From Icerya purchasi (taxonomy: Eukaryota > Arthropoda > Insecta > Hemiptera > Monophlebidae): 64,000 nucleotides of DNA. Both the position numbers and the translations under genes were made by a program. The stretch covers positions 384,858,760-384,922,759 of the forward strand of contig CM077116.1 in the NCBI GenBank assembly GCA_039619475.1, in the 5' to 3' direction. The notes under the pieces were generated by a model, which did not search any database, was not told the origin of the DNA, and saw only the letters and a program-made list of their open reading frames with translations. Numbering within the stretch: position 1 is the first letter of the stretch; every line of letters begins with the position of its first letter. Positions 13,000 to 24,461 of the stretch are shown here, piece after piece.

Positions 13000-13990
13000 T
13001 TTTCCCATAAAAATGAACACTTTTTTTTCCCCCGGGTTTGTGTGTGATTTTTTCGCTTTGTGTTCGGCTTTACTTTTAATATTTTATAGATAATTTTTTT
13101 TATTATTATTTTGAATATCGATTTTTTTTTTTTTGTTTTTTTTTTCTCGTTTAATATAGTTTGAAGTTAGCCTATGTTTTATTAATATAGTTTACGGTAT
13201 TGTTGCCTGAGGCAAGGTTTGGAGTATGCTCGATCATCGTTTTTAACTTGCATCCCGTTTTTTTAAGGATTTTTTTTTTCCCTTTATTTGTTGATTATTG
13301 CTAATAATAATACTTTATTTTACTTAACTCTGGCCAACTAGCAATTCGAATCAATTTTCTTTCTTTGTTTTTCTGCAAATTTATTCTACATCATCAAATT
13401 GATTTTCTATTGTTTGTCGGTGTTTACATGTGTATATATTTATATAAACGAAAGTTTTTCGATATTGTTAATAAAATTCGTTCGCAATATTGCCGCGTAT
13501 TTCGCACCGTCAAATAATATGCTTAACTGATCCGATCTCTACATTTACATAAACTGCTAAATATAAATTATTACTAATTGTGTATTATGAATGTACGGTA
13601 TCAAATGATCGTGTTACTTTGTTATCAGTATTGGAAGTGTGTTTAGAGTTGTTAATTAATGGAGCGATGAATTTAAATATATGTATATAGATATATATAT
13701 ATATATATGCGTGTAAGTGTATATTGTTATTTTTGATTTTACCGAAAGCTTTTATTAATGCGACTACGTAGATTATGTTTTTGAATATAGTAGTACGATT
13801 ACTTTGCGTGAGCGGAAGTTTATTACCTATAACAGTCGAACTGTTAGATTGTGGTTGACCCGTGTCGAAAACAGAAACACGGTTTGTGACATCGTGCATT
13901 TTACTACCGCGATGCAATAAACCGAATAAATATCGATAAATTGGATTACCGTCGTATTATATTCGAATGTTTTTAAAATACTAATTTTCT
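13000..13990. other. Start of JNK intron 1, no feature recognised
   Basis: T-rich sequence with a short TA run near 13681-13709. A 110-codon minus-strand frame at 13585-13917 translates that TA run as IYIYIY and looks like a chance frame. Confidence 0.55.
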
Positions 13991-14134
13991 TATAGCCAGC
14001 CACGGTAACATTAGCAGAAGTGTTTGCTCAAGTAGAAATCGGTTCGAATCCTACGGCTGAAAATTGAAAATATCGAAAATGATCATTATTTAAGCTGATG
14101 CCCATATTAAACGAGCTGAAAAAAAAAAAAAAAA
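13991..14134 (+). mobile_element. Short SINE-like sequence with B box and poly(A)
   Basis: A clean RNA polymerase III B box (GGTTCGAATCC, 14041-14051) lies about 45 bp after a possible A-box region (TAGCCAGCCACGG), and a run of about 16 A residues ends the unit near 14134. TATAG occurs on both sides and could be a short target duplication. It is not clearly the same family as the SINEs at 6684 and 46374. The T-arm pairing is poor, so I do not call a functional tRNA. Confidence 0.4.
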
Positions 14135-16535
14135 TCTCTATAGGATTCGGTGGTTACTAGATTCCGCCAAGTTTTACTAGTCCGACTTTAACAAATCGGC
14201 TCTAATAAACAAACCTATTCAATTATAATTTTTACTGAATACCGTCACTATTCCCAATCGAAAACAGCAGTATGCAGTGCGATTAAAAAAAGTTAGTGCC
14301 GAGTGTTTTATTTAATTCTAAATCGAATACCGTGAGGATGTTTTTTTTTCCCGTTAAATTCTTAAACTATACTTCTAGCTGTTTTGTATTTATCCTAGAT
14401 CGCGCTCAGTTTAGTGGGGGATTTGAGCGCATTTTGGTACATCTGTTGATTGTTACGAAATTTATTATTCTACCTTCCAAACTGTTCCGAGGGTTTGAAC
14501 AATTCGGTTTATTCGTTACGAAAACTTACCTTGCAATGGAAATAACTTACGATGAATAAAGAACATCTGAGACAGCCCTAAACTTTAACATGTTAGTTCC
14601 TCTCTCCTTATCTATCCGGAACGAAACACTTCGGATAAAGATGATGTGCTTTTATTTTTTTTTCCGATGCAGGTGACCTATTCTTCAGTCCATTTCAGCA
14701 GGTTATTTCCCTTCCGATCTTTGTTCAAATATCTGATGCTGGCAAGTGTCACGAAACATATTCCTCTTTTTATTGTATATCCTGCCATGGCCAAATCAGT
14801 GGCATTTATTTCTTTTAATCTAATAAAAACAATAATTTTACGGAAAAGAAATACAGTTATGAATCTTAATTTCTCCCTCAACGCGTGTGTAAAAATATAT
14901 GTATATATATGTATGTATTTATATGCATATGTATATATATATATATATTTATTTATTTATGGTTATTCTTGTTTCAAATAAATTATGCGTGCTGAGTTTA
15001 TTCCTTAGCACACTTTCAACATTAAAATTTCTCTATCCCTCCGTCTTTCAGCCTGCCGTGTGGTTTTATTCTCACTATTCTTCACCACTTGTACACGGAA
15101 AAAAACCCGAATTCTCGTACTTTTTTCTAATGAGACCGGTATAACTGCTTTGATTGTTAATCATTCATTTTGCTTTCAGAACGATCCTTCTCCGAGCTTT
15201 TTAATGCTCTTGTTAACACAATACCAAAATTACGTTACCTTACTTTATCCACATATTTCTGTACTGTCACGAGCGAATTGACAAACCGGTATTAAACTAT
15301 TTCCAGCACGTCAAATGATAACTACAGGTTCTCTCAATATCTCTGACCAGGCGCCAAAATATATTACTAGGTTCGTGGGTAACCTCTGAGACTTTTATCA
15401 GATTATCAAAGTAAACCTCCGATCTATGAAAAATTCTCTCTCCTAATTTGTCGGGTTAGGACGTCAAGTGTTTTTTTTTATGGATTGCGAAACTCTTGCT
15501 AGAGTACTGGGAAACGGACAAGGAAGTATCGGGAGAAAGCTGTTACCTTGTCTCATTATAACTACATCTAACTCTTCCCGCTATTTAGTTCGCACATTCT
15601 CTTAGTTCCTTTAGTGGACTGTACCATCTTTGACGCAGATCATGCAAATTGTTTATATAAGAAGTAATTATCGTTGCTTGCACACCGTACAACTTGCTCT
15701 TTCACTGTTCTTCGTGAAATACTTTATCGGTATAATGAAACAGGACTCCTAATAATCAATTGATATTAAGAAATGAAGTATTGAAGCGGTCAGGACGGTT
15801 AAATATTTTTGGATATGTAAAGTGTTGCAATCAGGAAGGCGCGTGACAAAAAGTGTTCTTAAAGTAGAGTTGACATTAGTTTATCAATCTAAGAAATAAA
15901 ATGAAAAAGAAAACAAAACAATGATTGTGGTTTTTGGCGCGTGTACATAAAGAGATTTATGTTCATTTGAACACTGGAGAAATCTTAATACTTGGAGAAT
16001 GCGAACGTGTTATTAATAGCATTTCTAATAAATTTATACTTGAATTTCTAATAATAACGAACAATATTTCCGACGAATAGAATTGCGTTTAAGAACGGTT
16101 AATTTCTGGGCACGATTTTTGAACTGCTTGCATAGGCCACTTGGAGCTAGCTGCTGAATACGCACCGTCGTTCGCATATAATCCCGTATCACGGATGCTG
16201 GAAATCTCGTAAACGGATGATAAAATCAGAAAGGTGCCGATAGATTATTGGCTTGCGCCTTGCAATTTAATTATACCGAAACGTGTTTATTCTTTCTATT
16301 ATCTTAATATTAAATAAGTAGAAAAAATGAAAGTGCAATCGTTTTATATCAGGTGTATATCGAAAGGCTTGGCTGCATTTCAGATTTGCACCGCTGTTTA
16401 TTATCGTTGAAATGGCGCGCGGCATACGGAACGATGTGTGAAGCCTTCGTAAACTGTTAAACATTAAAGTGCCGAATCGCTGATTTGGAATTGCATAATA
16501 AATCAAAGTGATCTTTTGAAATAACGGCATTTGAG
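14135..16535. other. Intronic stretch without recognisable gene
   Basis: Holds a TA-rich patch near 14900-14960 and a ratchet-like AG|GT at 14672/14673 (see findings). No coding sequence recognised. Confidence 0.5.
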
Positions 16536-16893
16536 ATGTATATATATAGACGAATAATGAAAATTCCATGGACAGATAAAGTTACTAACATAGAAGTATT
16601 AGCTAGAATACGAAGGAAACCAGAACTCCTCGATACTGTGAAAGAAAGGAAAATCAAATATCTCGGACACGTCATGAGAGGAGAAAAATACGAGTTACTA
16701 CGAATCATACTGGATGGAAAAATTACTGGAAATAGGTCAGCAGGTCGACGCCGAAACTCATGGCTCAAAGACATCCGAAAATGGCTGGGACGCACATCAG
16801 TGGAGATCTCCAGGGCAGCCGTTTCAAAGATACAGCTATGCATGTGGATCTCCAACCTCCGCAGAGGAGAAGGAGAATGAAGAAGAAGATCTT
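16536..16893 (+). mobile_element. C-terminal end of an RTE-like LINE ORF
   Basis: A single open frame of 114 codons (16536-16880) carries the C-terminal domain typical of an arthropod endonuclease-RT LINE: YRRIMKIPWTDKVTN, then KERKIKYLGHVMRGEKYELL, then AGRRRNSWLKDIRKWLGRTS and SRAAVSKIQLCMWISNLRRG, with a stop after RRGEGE and a short GAAGAAGAAG tail. RT and endonuclease are absent, so it is strongly 5'-truncated. The frame is intact over its whole length, so this insertion is fairly young compared with neighbouring debris. Confidence 0.85.
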
Positions 16894-18775
16894 TTGAAAT
16901 CGCAATCAGTAGTTCTTACGTTTCTCGTTTCGGATGAGTGCTTACTTGGTTTAGATGATCGACTTTTGAAATTCGCGAAATCTAGCACTTTATAATACTG
17001 TGCGTTAACTCTCTCGAATGGCTGCCGCTTTTAATGATGTAGATTAGAGATAGATGCCGTTCAGGTACGGAACTTTTCAGTTTTATTTAACATTTCGCAA
17101 TTTCTTCGAAACTAATCGATATTTAATTAAACGTTTGAGTACCGCTCACGCAGTTAGTTTAAAATGTGCGTGATAGTACAACAATAAAGTTTTTTACATT
17201 TATATTACCGCTATTGCGAAGTAAAATTATAAGATAATGATGGACCGCGCCGAGGACTCTTCCATTTAGAATAGGCTATATTGGGGTATTATCCGCTTTG
17301 CGTGTACTTTTGGTGTATTATTTATTCTGAAATCTCTTTTCTGTATTTTTACGCGATCGGGGTCATATATGACAAAACTTAAGCTTTTTTCAAAATATGT
17401 CTAATTTCATTTTAGCGCGCGCGTATGATGAAAGCTCCAGTTCTTCAAAATTGAGTGATTAAGAATAATTCTAACGTATTTATTTCGACTTTTTCGAAAA
17501 CTTAATTTGCTACGTTGAATAATATTTCTATAAGTGAAACTAGTTGTTTCTCACGGTTCAGCTAACATATGGTGGTGCCCCTTTTATAAAGAGCGTTTAC
17601 ACCTAACTGTTCGACTGAATGTCAGTTTATTGAAAGACATGTTCCGCTACTAAAATCATAAACTACTTTTTGCCGTAACGCAATAATAATTAGTTTATTT
17701 CATTCTATATTTATGTGATTTTTCATTAGTATATTTGAAATTGCACAATTCGTTACAACTTTTACTCATTTCATGAATTGTGCATAGTTTTCTGCTTATT
17801 CATGTGGAGAAACAAAATTTTAAAATCAGAAATCTTAGTTATATGAAAGTACGGTGTTATTATAAAACAATTTTTATACTTAAAGTATCATTAAATAAAA
17901 AAACGATAAAAAAAAAAAATATATATATATATATACACTCTTGATAATTATAGGTTACCGCAGCACGATTTGTTTGAGTGATATGAAAAGTTAAGAGAAA
18001 AAACTTGATTTTGAAAAATTCTGTGTTCAAAAAGTGATGTTACATTCTAATACGGCGATTTAAAAATTCATTATTTTAAAATGGATACCTAAAATTTAAT
18101 CAAGTTATAAAATTTTAAATTTAAATGTGATAAATTCGAATTTGATAAATTATATTGCAAGTATCTAATGAACACTAGTTTTTAACGATACTGCATCGTT
18201 TACATTTTTATTTCGGTTGGTTTAAACATCGATATTTAATATTCATAGTTTACAGCGCTAATTCGAACGGTAAAAAGTTAACCTTAATCGAAAAAAGATT
18301 AAAAATTAAATAGAATTTTACAAAATTATTATAAATACTACTAATATATGTATATACGCTTTAGAGGCTAATAATATGAGATCAATTTTTAAATTTAAAG
18401 TTACTCAAAATCAGTGTTTCACAGTTTTATTGAAACGCGAGATTACGAAATTTCGGTGGTATAATAAATGGTTGCGGGGGGGAGCGCTGGCTCATATATA
18501 TCAGTAAAAAATGCACAAAGCGAGTAAATGAAACGAAAAAACGAAATCGTGAAATATACGAACACTGTACGATATATCTGCCCTTAATGTATTATTAATA
18601 ATGTAGTAATGACTACATGTAATTTTTACACCTGTGGATAACAAAATAAATCATTTAATGTTTTTGATCGATTATACGTAATGTTCCAATTAAAACCGGC
18701 TCTTCTATAATTCTTGTAGAAGACTATTGTCTGGGCGTTCAGGGATTGTTTTCATAGGTCCGAAAGATCGAGTTT
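16894..18775. other. AT-rich intronic stretch, nothing recognised
   Basis: No frame of note; a short TA run near 17921-17934 and homopolymers. Confidence 0.6.
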
Positions 18776-18886
<111 letters not shown>

Positions 18887-18906
18887 GGTATAGTTAACGA
18901 ATATAT

Positions 18907-19145
18907 AAAAGCAGGAGGGGACTATCTAATTAAATTTCTTGCCATACTTTTCAACAATATCTTAAGAACAAGAATGGAAGTAATGAAATCGAAAATTACT
19001 GCCCTATCATTTTAAGCTTAAATATTTCGAAGCTGTTCTCAAAATTATTAGAAATAAGATTAAAACATTTTTTTGGAAGTCCAGCAACCGATAGAACAAG
19101 CCGGCTTCCAGAAGACATTTTCAACAGTCGACCACCTCCATTGTA
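18907..19145 (+). mobile_element. RTE-like LINE, upstream part of the RT domain
   Basis: In broken frames it reads AGGDYLIKFLAILFN, then NGSNEIENYCPIILSLNISK (the ENYRPI-type RT motif) and QQPIEQAGFQKTFSTVDHLH (the QAGF...ST.DHL motif of RTE-like RTs). At least two frameshifts separate these blocks. The next RT block is found only after about 750 bp of foreign sequence, at 19911. Confidence 0.75.
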
Positions 19146-19910
19146 ATGTATCCATTACATGGTCAATAAAATAAAAATAAAAATTTAATAATTTAGAATA
19201 AATGGTGCGAGAGCGAATGCGCGCGTGCCTGAAACTTGTCGGTTGGGTAGTCAATCACCGGTCATTAAGGAAAAATTGATCTACCTGATTTGGTCAGCTA
19301 CATCGGTCACGGGCGGAAAAGCGGGAGAAATTGGAAACAAGGAAAAAAAGATTTTTTAGAATTAAGTAGTTGTGTTTTACCTCTGGTCAAGTTAAGGAGT
19401 ATTCTCTCTAAGAATCGTAAATTAACCATCAAGTTCGACAAAGTATTCGGTTTCGTTAGTAGTAGTGACCTAAAATAGTCAACTATCGAAATTTATAAGT
19501 CCAATAAGATTTACCGAAACGCGGAACCCCAACATAAAGGTCCGATTAATAGCTACACCGACCTCTACGCATCAACCGATCAACAAGCCGCCAATCCATG
19601 GATCACGGATCATCATCGACGACAGTAATATGTAGACTTTTGATTTTAATTTTTATTATTTTCATATAACATTTTGTTGTCGTAATTTAATATTGTTTTT
19701 TTCAGCGATCGACCGGTACCGAAAGATAGGTGTCAAGTTTTATATAATACATCGTTTTAAATTTCAAACAGATAAATTATTATAATCATCATCATTATCT
19801 TAAATAATAAAATACGATTAAAATCTAAATGAATAAAATCCGCGAGGATAAAACCTCGTGGTTGGCATCCCTGTGGGCATAAACGATACCACTTCATCAT
19901 ACAATAAACT
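19146..19910. mobile_element. Unidentified insert splitting the RTE-like LINE
   Basis: The RT motif order is interrupted here: the DHL block ends near 19145 and the INYKKTFDSLKHEYVL block starts near 19935. The insert has no recognisable transposase, RT or LTR. It holds a 62-codon frame (19290-19478, ending VFGFVSSSDLK) and a small hairpin, CGAGGATAAAACCTCG, near 19840. I see no clear terminal repeats or target duplication. It may be a non-autonomous element or part of a larger unknown repeat. Confidence 0.4.
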
Positions 19911-20668
19911 AAATAATAGAAAAAACTAACGAATATCAGATAAATATATATTTAGCCCTAATTAATTACAAAAAAACGTTCGACTCCTTAAAACATGAAT
20001 ATGTACTTAGAGAGCACTGTACAAGCAAGGGGTCCCAGGAAATTTCATAAGGTTAATTCAAGAAATGTATAAGGGACTAAAAGGACGTATAATAACGGAT
20101 ATAAAAGGGGAATGATTTTCAATTAATAAAGGGGTTAGGCAAGGAGACCCACTCTCCCCGATCTTATTTAACTGTACATTAGAGAGCATTTTTAAGAAAA
20201 TGGACTGGGAAAATAAGGGAATAAATATAAATGGCAAGAAATTATCAAATCTCAGATTTGCAGATGACACTATCCTTCTTTCTTTTTCCTTAGAAGAACT
20301 GAAGGATATACTGATAGAGCTAGACACGAAGGAATCAAAAGTTGGACTCTCTATTAACACCCTAAAAACTAAAATATTAACTAAGACTATGACCCAGAAA
20401 GAAATACAGATAAATAATAATCTAATAAAGATAGTGAGCGAAGCGACATATTTAGGTCAACAATTATCATTTGAGAATAGGTAGGAAAAATAAGTAAACG
20501 CGAGAATTACTAAGACGTGGAGTAAGTATTGGTCGCTAAAAAGAATATTTAAAGGTCCTTTCAGTAATCACCATAAAAGTCAATTTTTAACATCTGTATA
20601 TTACCTGTCTTAACTTATGGGTGCCAGACTTGGACACTGAACACAAAAATTATAAAATATATAAATAT
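19911..20668 (+). mobile_element. RTE-like LINE, palm part of the RT domain
   Basis: It reads EKTNEYQINIYLALINYKKT FDS, then after a frameshift YKQGVPGNFIRLIQEMYKGL, an in-frame stop near 20113, then GVRQGDPLSPILFN and LRFADDTILL in the open frame 20200-20484. FADD contains the paired catalytic aspartates of RT. Past another stop it continues to PVLTYGCQTWTLNTKIIK, where the fragment ends at an AT-rich run. The DNA-binding C-terminus is missing and the copy is non-functional. Confidence 0.85.
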
Positions 20669-22849
20669 ATATATATAATCAACATTTATTGTAATGCAAT
20701 TGTGTAATTAATTGTTTTAAGTAAACTCGCCCGCATTTGTTGAAGGCGAAAAGACAGAATTCTTATAGCAATAAGTTGTTTATATGTATATTACGTTTTT
20801 GTTGTTTTTTTTTAGTTATCTTATGCTACTTCCTTAATACAAATTACTCGTTATCGAAGTTCTGCTTATTTTGTATGCAACAAGGCGTAGGGCATGTATC
20901 TTTAAATCTCTACTGGATACTGATGATTATGAAAACACATACTAACTCTCACATTACCGGTTACACGGTTAACTCGTTAAAAACTAAATGTTCAATTTTT
21001 TCTCTCCCTCTCTCTCTTTTTCGAAATGTCAGGTTGACCGAATTCAGTTAAAATGTTTTTCGAAAAAAATAAGATCACCTCTGTTTTATTCCTTAAAAAT
21101 AACACCGATAAGTAGATGACGAGATTCACGGATTTTTTTAGCCTATGCCTATTATGTTTAAAACATTTTCAAACAGAGACGAACAAAAGAAGATTAATTC
21201 TTCAACGAGAAATGCCCGTTTTTTAAATTTCGACGCAGGTAACACTCTTAGAAACGAACAGAGTTTAAAAGTGCGAGTCGAAATAAACAAATTCATCTGA
21301 TTTTTGATGGTTTATTAAAAATAAAATAATATTTATATTTATAATTTCCAGTATTTTACTACGTCTCTGTGGCAGCTAGATCGATTGATTGTTTTTTCCG
21401 AGCGTTAAAATCTCGATTATGCGACATTTGACTGGCCGGCTTCGAGTTCGACGCACATAGTTTGCGCTCAGTTTATAGTTAATTTGAATGTGTCTAACTG
21501 AACATAAATATTCAGCTGCGTTCAAAATACGTCTATTTCTTAGCGGGAAAATGCGGTATAGAATAACAACAAGCTCGAAACATAAGTATGTGAGCTGTGT
21601 CGAGTGGCTGCGATATCTGGCCCCGCGAAGCCGACGATGTGCAGCGCGGTCGACTGACTGTGTTTAGGGCGTGGCATTGTACGAAATTTCTGAAGTAACT
21701 TTTAGCAGAACCCTCCAATTGTACTAGAACGCGTGTGCATAATGCAGTTAGCGTGCGTGTTGTACCGTATTATGCGTGTACAAAAGTTGCGGCAATGTAG
21801 GTGTGTTTAGAAATGTGACCGATGAATGCCACATCCATTGCTAGCTCCGGTTCACCTCTACCGAACGATTATATTTCGATAATATGCCGGTCTTATAAGA
21901 TTAATCGAACAGCGGGAAAAAAAACCCCTGAAAGAGAGAGTAATTAAGAAAAGGGTCGCTCCAAACTATAGTCGAAAACAAGTCCGAATGGGGCAATACT
22001 ACGTTGTTTACATACTGTCGATGCAGAATATGTTACCTTATATAACACTTCGCCAGGTGACTTAGAACCTGCGAACGCGGTTCTGCATTCATAAGGTACT
22101 TCCTCTTTTTCATGGTTTAATTTAACTTTTTATTTTTTTTATTTTGCATCTGCAGAAGCAAAGTATAATCGCAAAAAATGATGTGATTAGTAAGTAAAAA
22201 TGGGGGGAATTACGCGATTCTGCATAGATAAATGTACTTGGTTTCTCAGGAGAAAAAGTAGAATAACAGATTCACTGCGACCTCTTCGCTGCATCCTCAG
22301 ACTGTTATTCTCTTCCCTTTTTGTGTGTGTTTTTTTCTTTCTCTTGCACCTCATTTTACTCGCCGGCCGTATCATAACCCCCACTGATTGCACGTCTGTT
22401 GCTCTCTCGTTGCCGCAAGAGACGAATTACCCGTCACCCCTTGCGTTCGATGAACCAATAAAAGACGCACCGAATCACGACCTCTTTCGGTGTCCACATT
22501 TTCGGTTTCGCGGGGAACAGATATCGATTCCAACGTATTTAGGCTGTCGTCGCTGCTCCGTGAGAATTTTATTTATTTTTTTGTCGTGCACGTCAACAAA
22601 GGACCTCCGCCCGGCACAAGAATTCTAGAATTTTCGTTGCCCCCATCAAATTTTAATCTTCTCTCTTACACCTTCTTCTTTTTTTTTCTCTTTGTTTTAA
22701 CTCCCTTTCTAATATTCCCTCAACAGTGTGACCATTGTGAAACCTAATTCTAATTAGACACTCGGTAGCATATCGTGTTGGTCGCCGCATGACCGAGTTA
22801 AAGTTCAACAAAAATTGAAAATAAAATTTTCAATGTTGAAAAGAAATAT
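20669..22849. other. Intronic stretch, no gene recognised
   Basis: GC content rises at 21400-21850 and 22250-22640. A 142-codon + frame (22200-22628) has a hydrophobic run, but matches nothing I know and lacks support. Pyrimidine-rich parts near 22650-22730 could be old LINE debris. Confidence 0.45.
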
Positions 22850-23335
22850 TAATTTGCTCGCGCGTATTTGACGTCTGTTTCGCTTTCTGTGTTTCTCTTT
22901 TGGGAATAGCGAGTGAAAGTAATGAATCAACGACGACGAATAATAACGGGAAAAGATTCTAATGTTAAAACAGAAATAGTTTGCCGATGAAGAAAGTGGA
23001 AGGTTGTAAAAAAAAATTAACAGAAAAACTGAATTAGCGAGAAAGAAAAAACTTTTGAATAGAATGTGCATTTGGTCAAGAGTGCAGCAATACGGATAAA
23101 GGTTAAAACGGAGCGAACTATAGAAGACGTAAAGAGAAAGATCAAGGTGAATGCTTGGAATTAAATTAAGGCTGAGAAGGAGGAAGTGGCTGAATTTAGA
23201 AAGGATGAGGATCAAGCCATAATGTAGGGTGAGCGCATCGGTGAAAGAATGTAAGAAATTTGCTATTGGAGGTTGTATCAGCAAGTATTATAGGGGATCC
23301 AGTGGCAGTGAGCTTCAGAGACCGAGCGAAGAATA
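22850..23335 (-). mobile_element. Decayed LINE fragment after RNase H (minus strand)
   Basis: On the minus strand FARSLKLTATGSP, near 23320, continues to FLTFFHRCAHPTLWLDPHPF. This resembles the sequence right after RNase H in the LINEs at 50940 (LARSASLNGPFLP...HARLWIDIYP) and 57270 (FARLSSSSGRFLP). Downstream it is too decayed to read with confidence. It faces the + strand RNase H piece at 23434. Confidence 0.5.
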
Positions 23336-23433
23336 ATAAAGTAAAAAAGTGTGAAAAAACATATAACCTAAGATACGCATTTAAGTCGGAGAAAATAAGT
23401 AATTTATTATAGAAGGTGAAAACTGATTCCCGT

Positions 23434-23600
23434 TCTGGCCGTATTAATCTATCGTGGATTCCTAGCCATTGTGGAATTTCGAGCAACGAGTTAGTTTTTT
23501 CGTTGACACGTTCGGCTGCTTCAGACGGTCGCTTTATTAGCCATTTTCCAGCTCAACGTTTCCTTCCTATTTCTTTTCCTTCCCACGGATATCCCCCATC
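23434..23600 (+). mobile_element. Short LINE fragment: RNase H C-terminal motif
   Basis: It reads INLSWIPSHCGISSNELV FSLTRSAASDGRF, the W(I/V)PSH.GI..NE end of LINE RNase H, as in the copies at 50880 and 57210. The final catalytic Asp expected after NELV/NEAA is replaced by Phe. An A-rich stretch follows near 23610. Orientation is opposite to the adjoining fragment at 22850-23335. Confidence 0.7.
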
Positions 23601-24404
23601 CCCTCTCCTCAAAAAAAAACAACCTGAAATTGAATAAAATTCAGCGATAAAAATAGAACGCTAGAAATTCAAATTAAAGCGTTCAGAGCCAAAAACAAAG
23701 GACAATACCTTTTTCACAGCACCGGTGTATGTTTATGTGTTTATATTTATTTATACATTTACTGAAAGAAAAAAAAAAAATCGTGCAAAACAATCGGTGG
23801 TCAGTTACTGCCTGTAATAACTTTCGTATAAAATCTAGATTTTTAGAATTCTTTGTATCTTGCGAAATTGTTTCCCATTCTTTCTCTTGTTAAATTTCTA
23901 CCTTATTCCATCATCACTAGGGAATTCAGTTATCTTTTAAACCGTATACCTCCTTCATTCACTCTTATTCACTGATCATTACCGTGATTTTCTTCTTTTC
24001 AGCCTATTATTACGTTCACTATGTTTTTAGTAAATTTATACAGTAACTAATATTGTTAATAAAATATTAACTTAAAATTATATTTCTTTACTTCCCATTG
24101 GTGTGAGTTGTTTTCTTCTTTCGATATTTAACGATAAAAAAGAAACGAATTTTTAAATAATTACATTTATTTTATGTATTTATCAATCTTCAACAAAAAG
24201 GAAAATACGAAATACTTTGAATAAATTTTATATACATATAAGTAGTTCGGTTTATATTAAAAATTAATAATATAAGATTAGTAAGTAATTATAAATCTTG
24301 TTTATTTTTTAGATTCGTGTATCAATCTCAGCCACTTTTACCGCAAACTATATGATATTAATAATGTTAGTAATTAGAAAGCAAAAAAAAAAAAAGAGTT
24401 ATAT

Positions 24405-24461
<57 letters not shown>

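Noticed and set aside
16457..16855. 132-codon frame on the minus strand
   Set aside because: It is the antisense of the LINE C-terminal ORF on the + strand, which has clear protein similarity.
22200..22628. 142-codon + strand frame with a hydrophobic stretch
   Set aside because: No recognisable domain, no splice or conservation evidence; probably chance in a slightly GC-richer patch.
22805..23284. 159-codon hydrophobic frame on the minus strand
   Set aside because: Overlaps decayed LINE sequence; composition (Phe/Leu/Ser-rich, pyrimidine-rich strand) matches other LINE debris and no protein family is recognisable.
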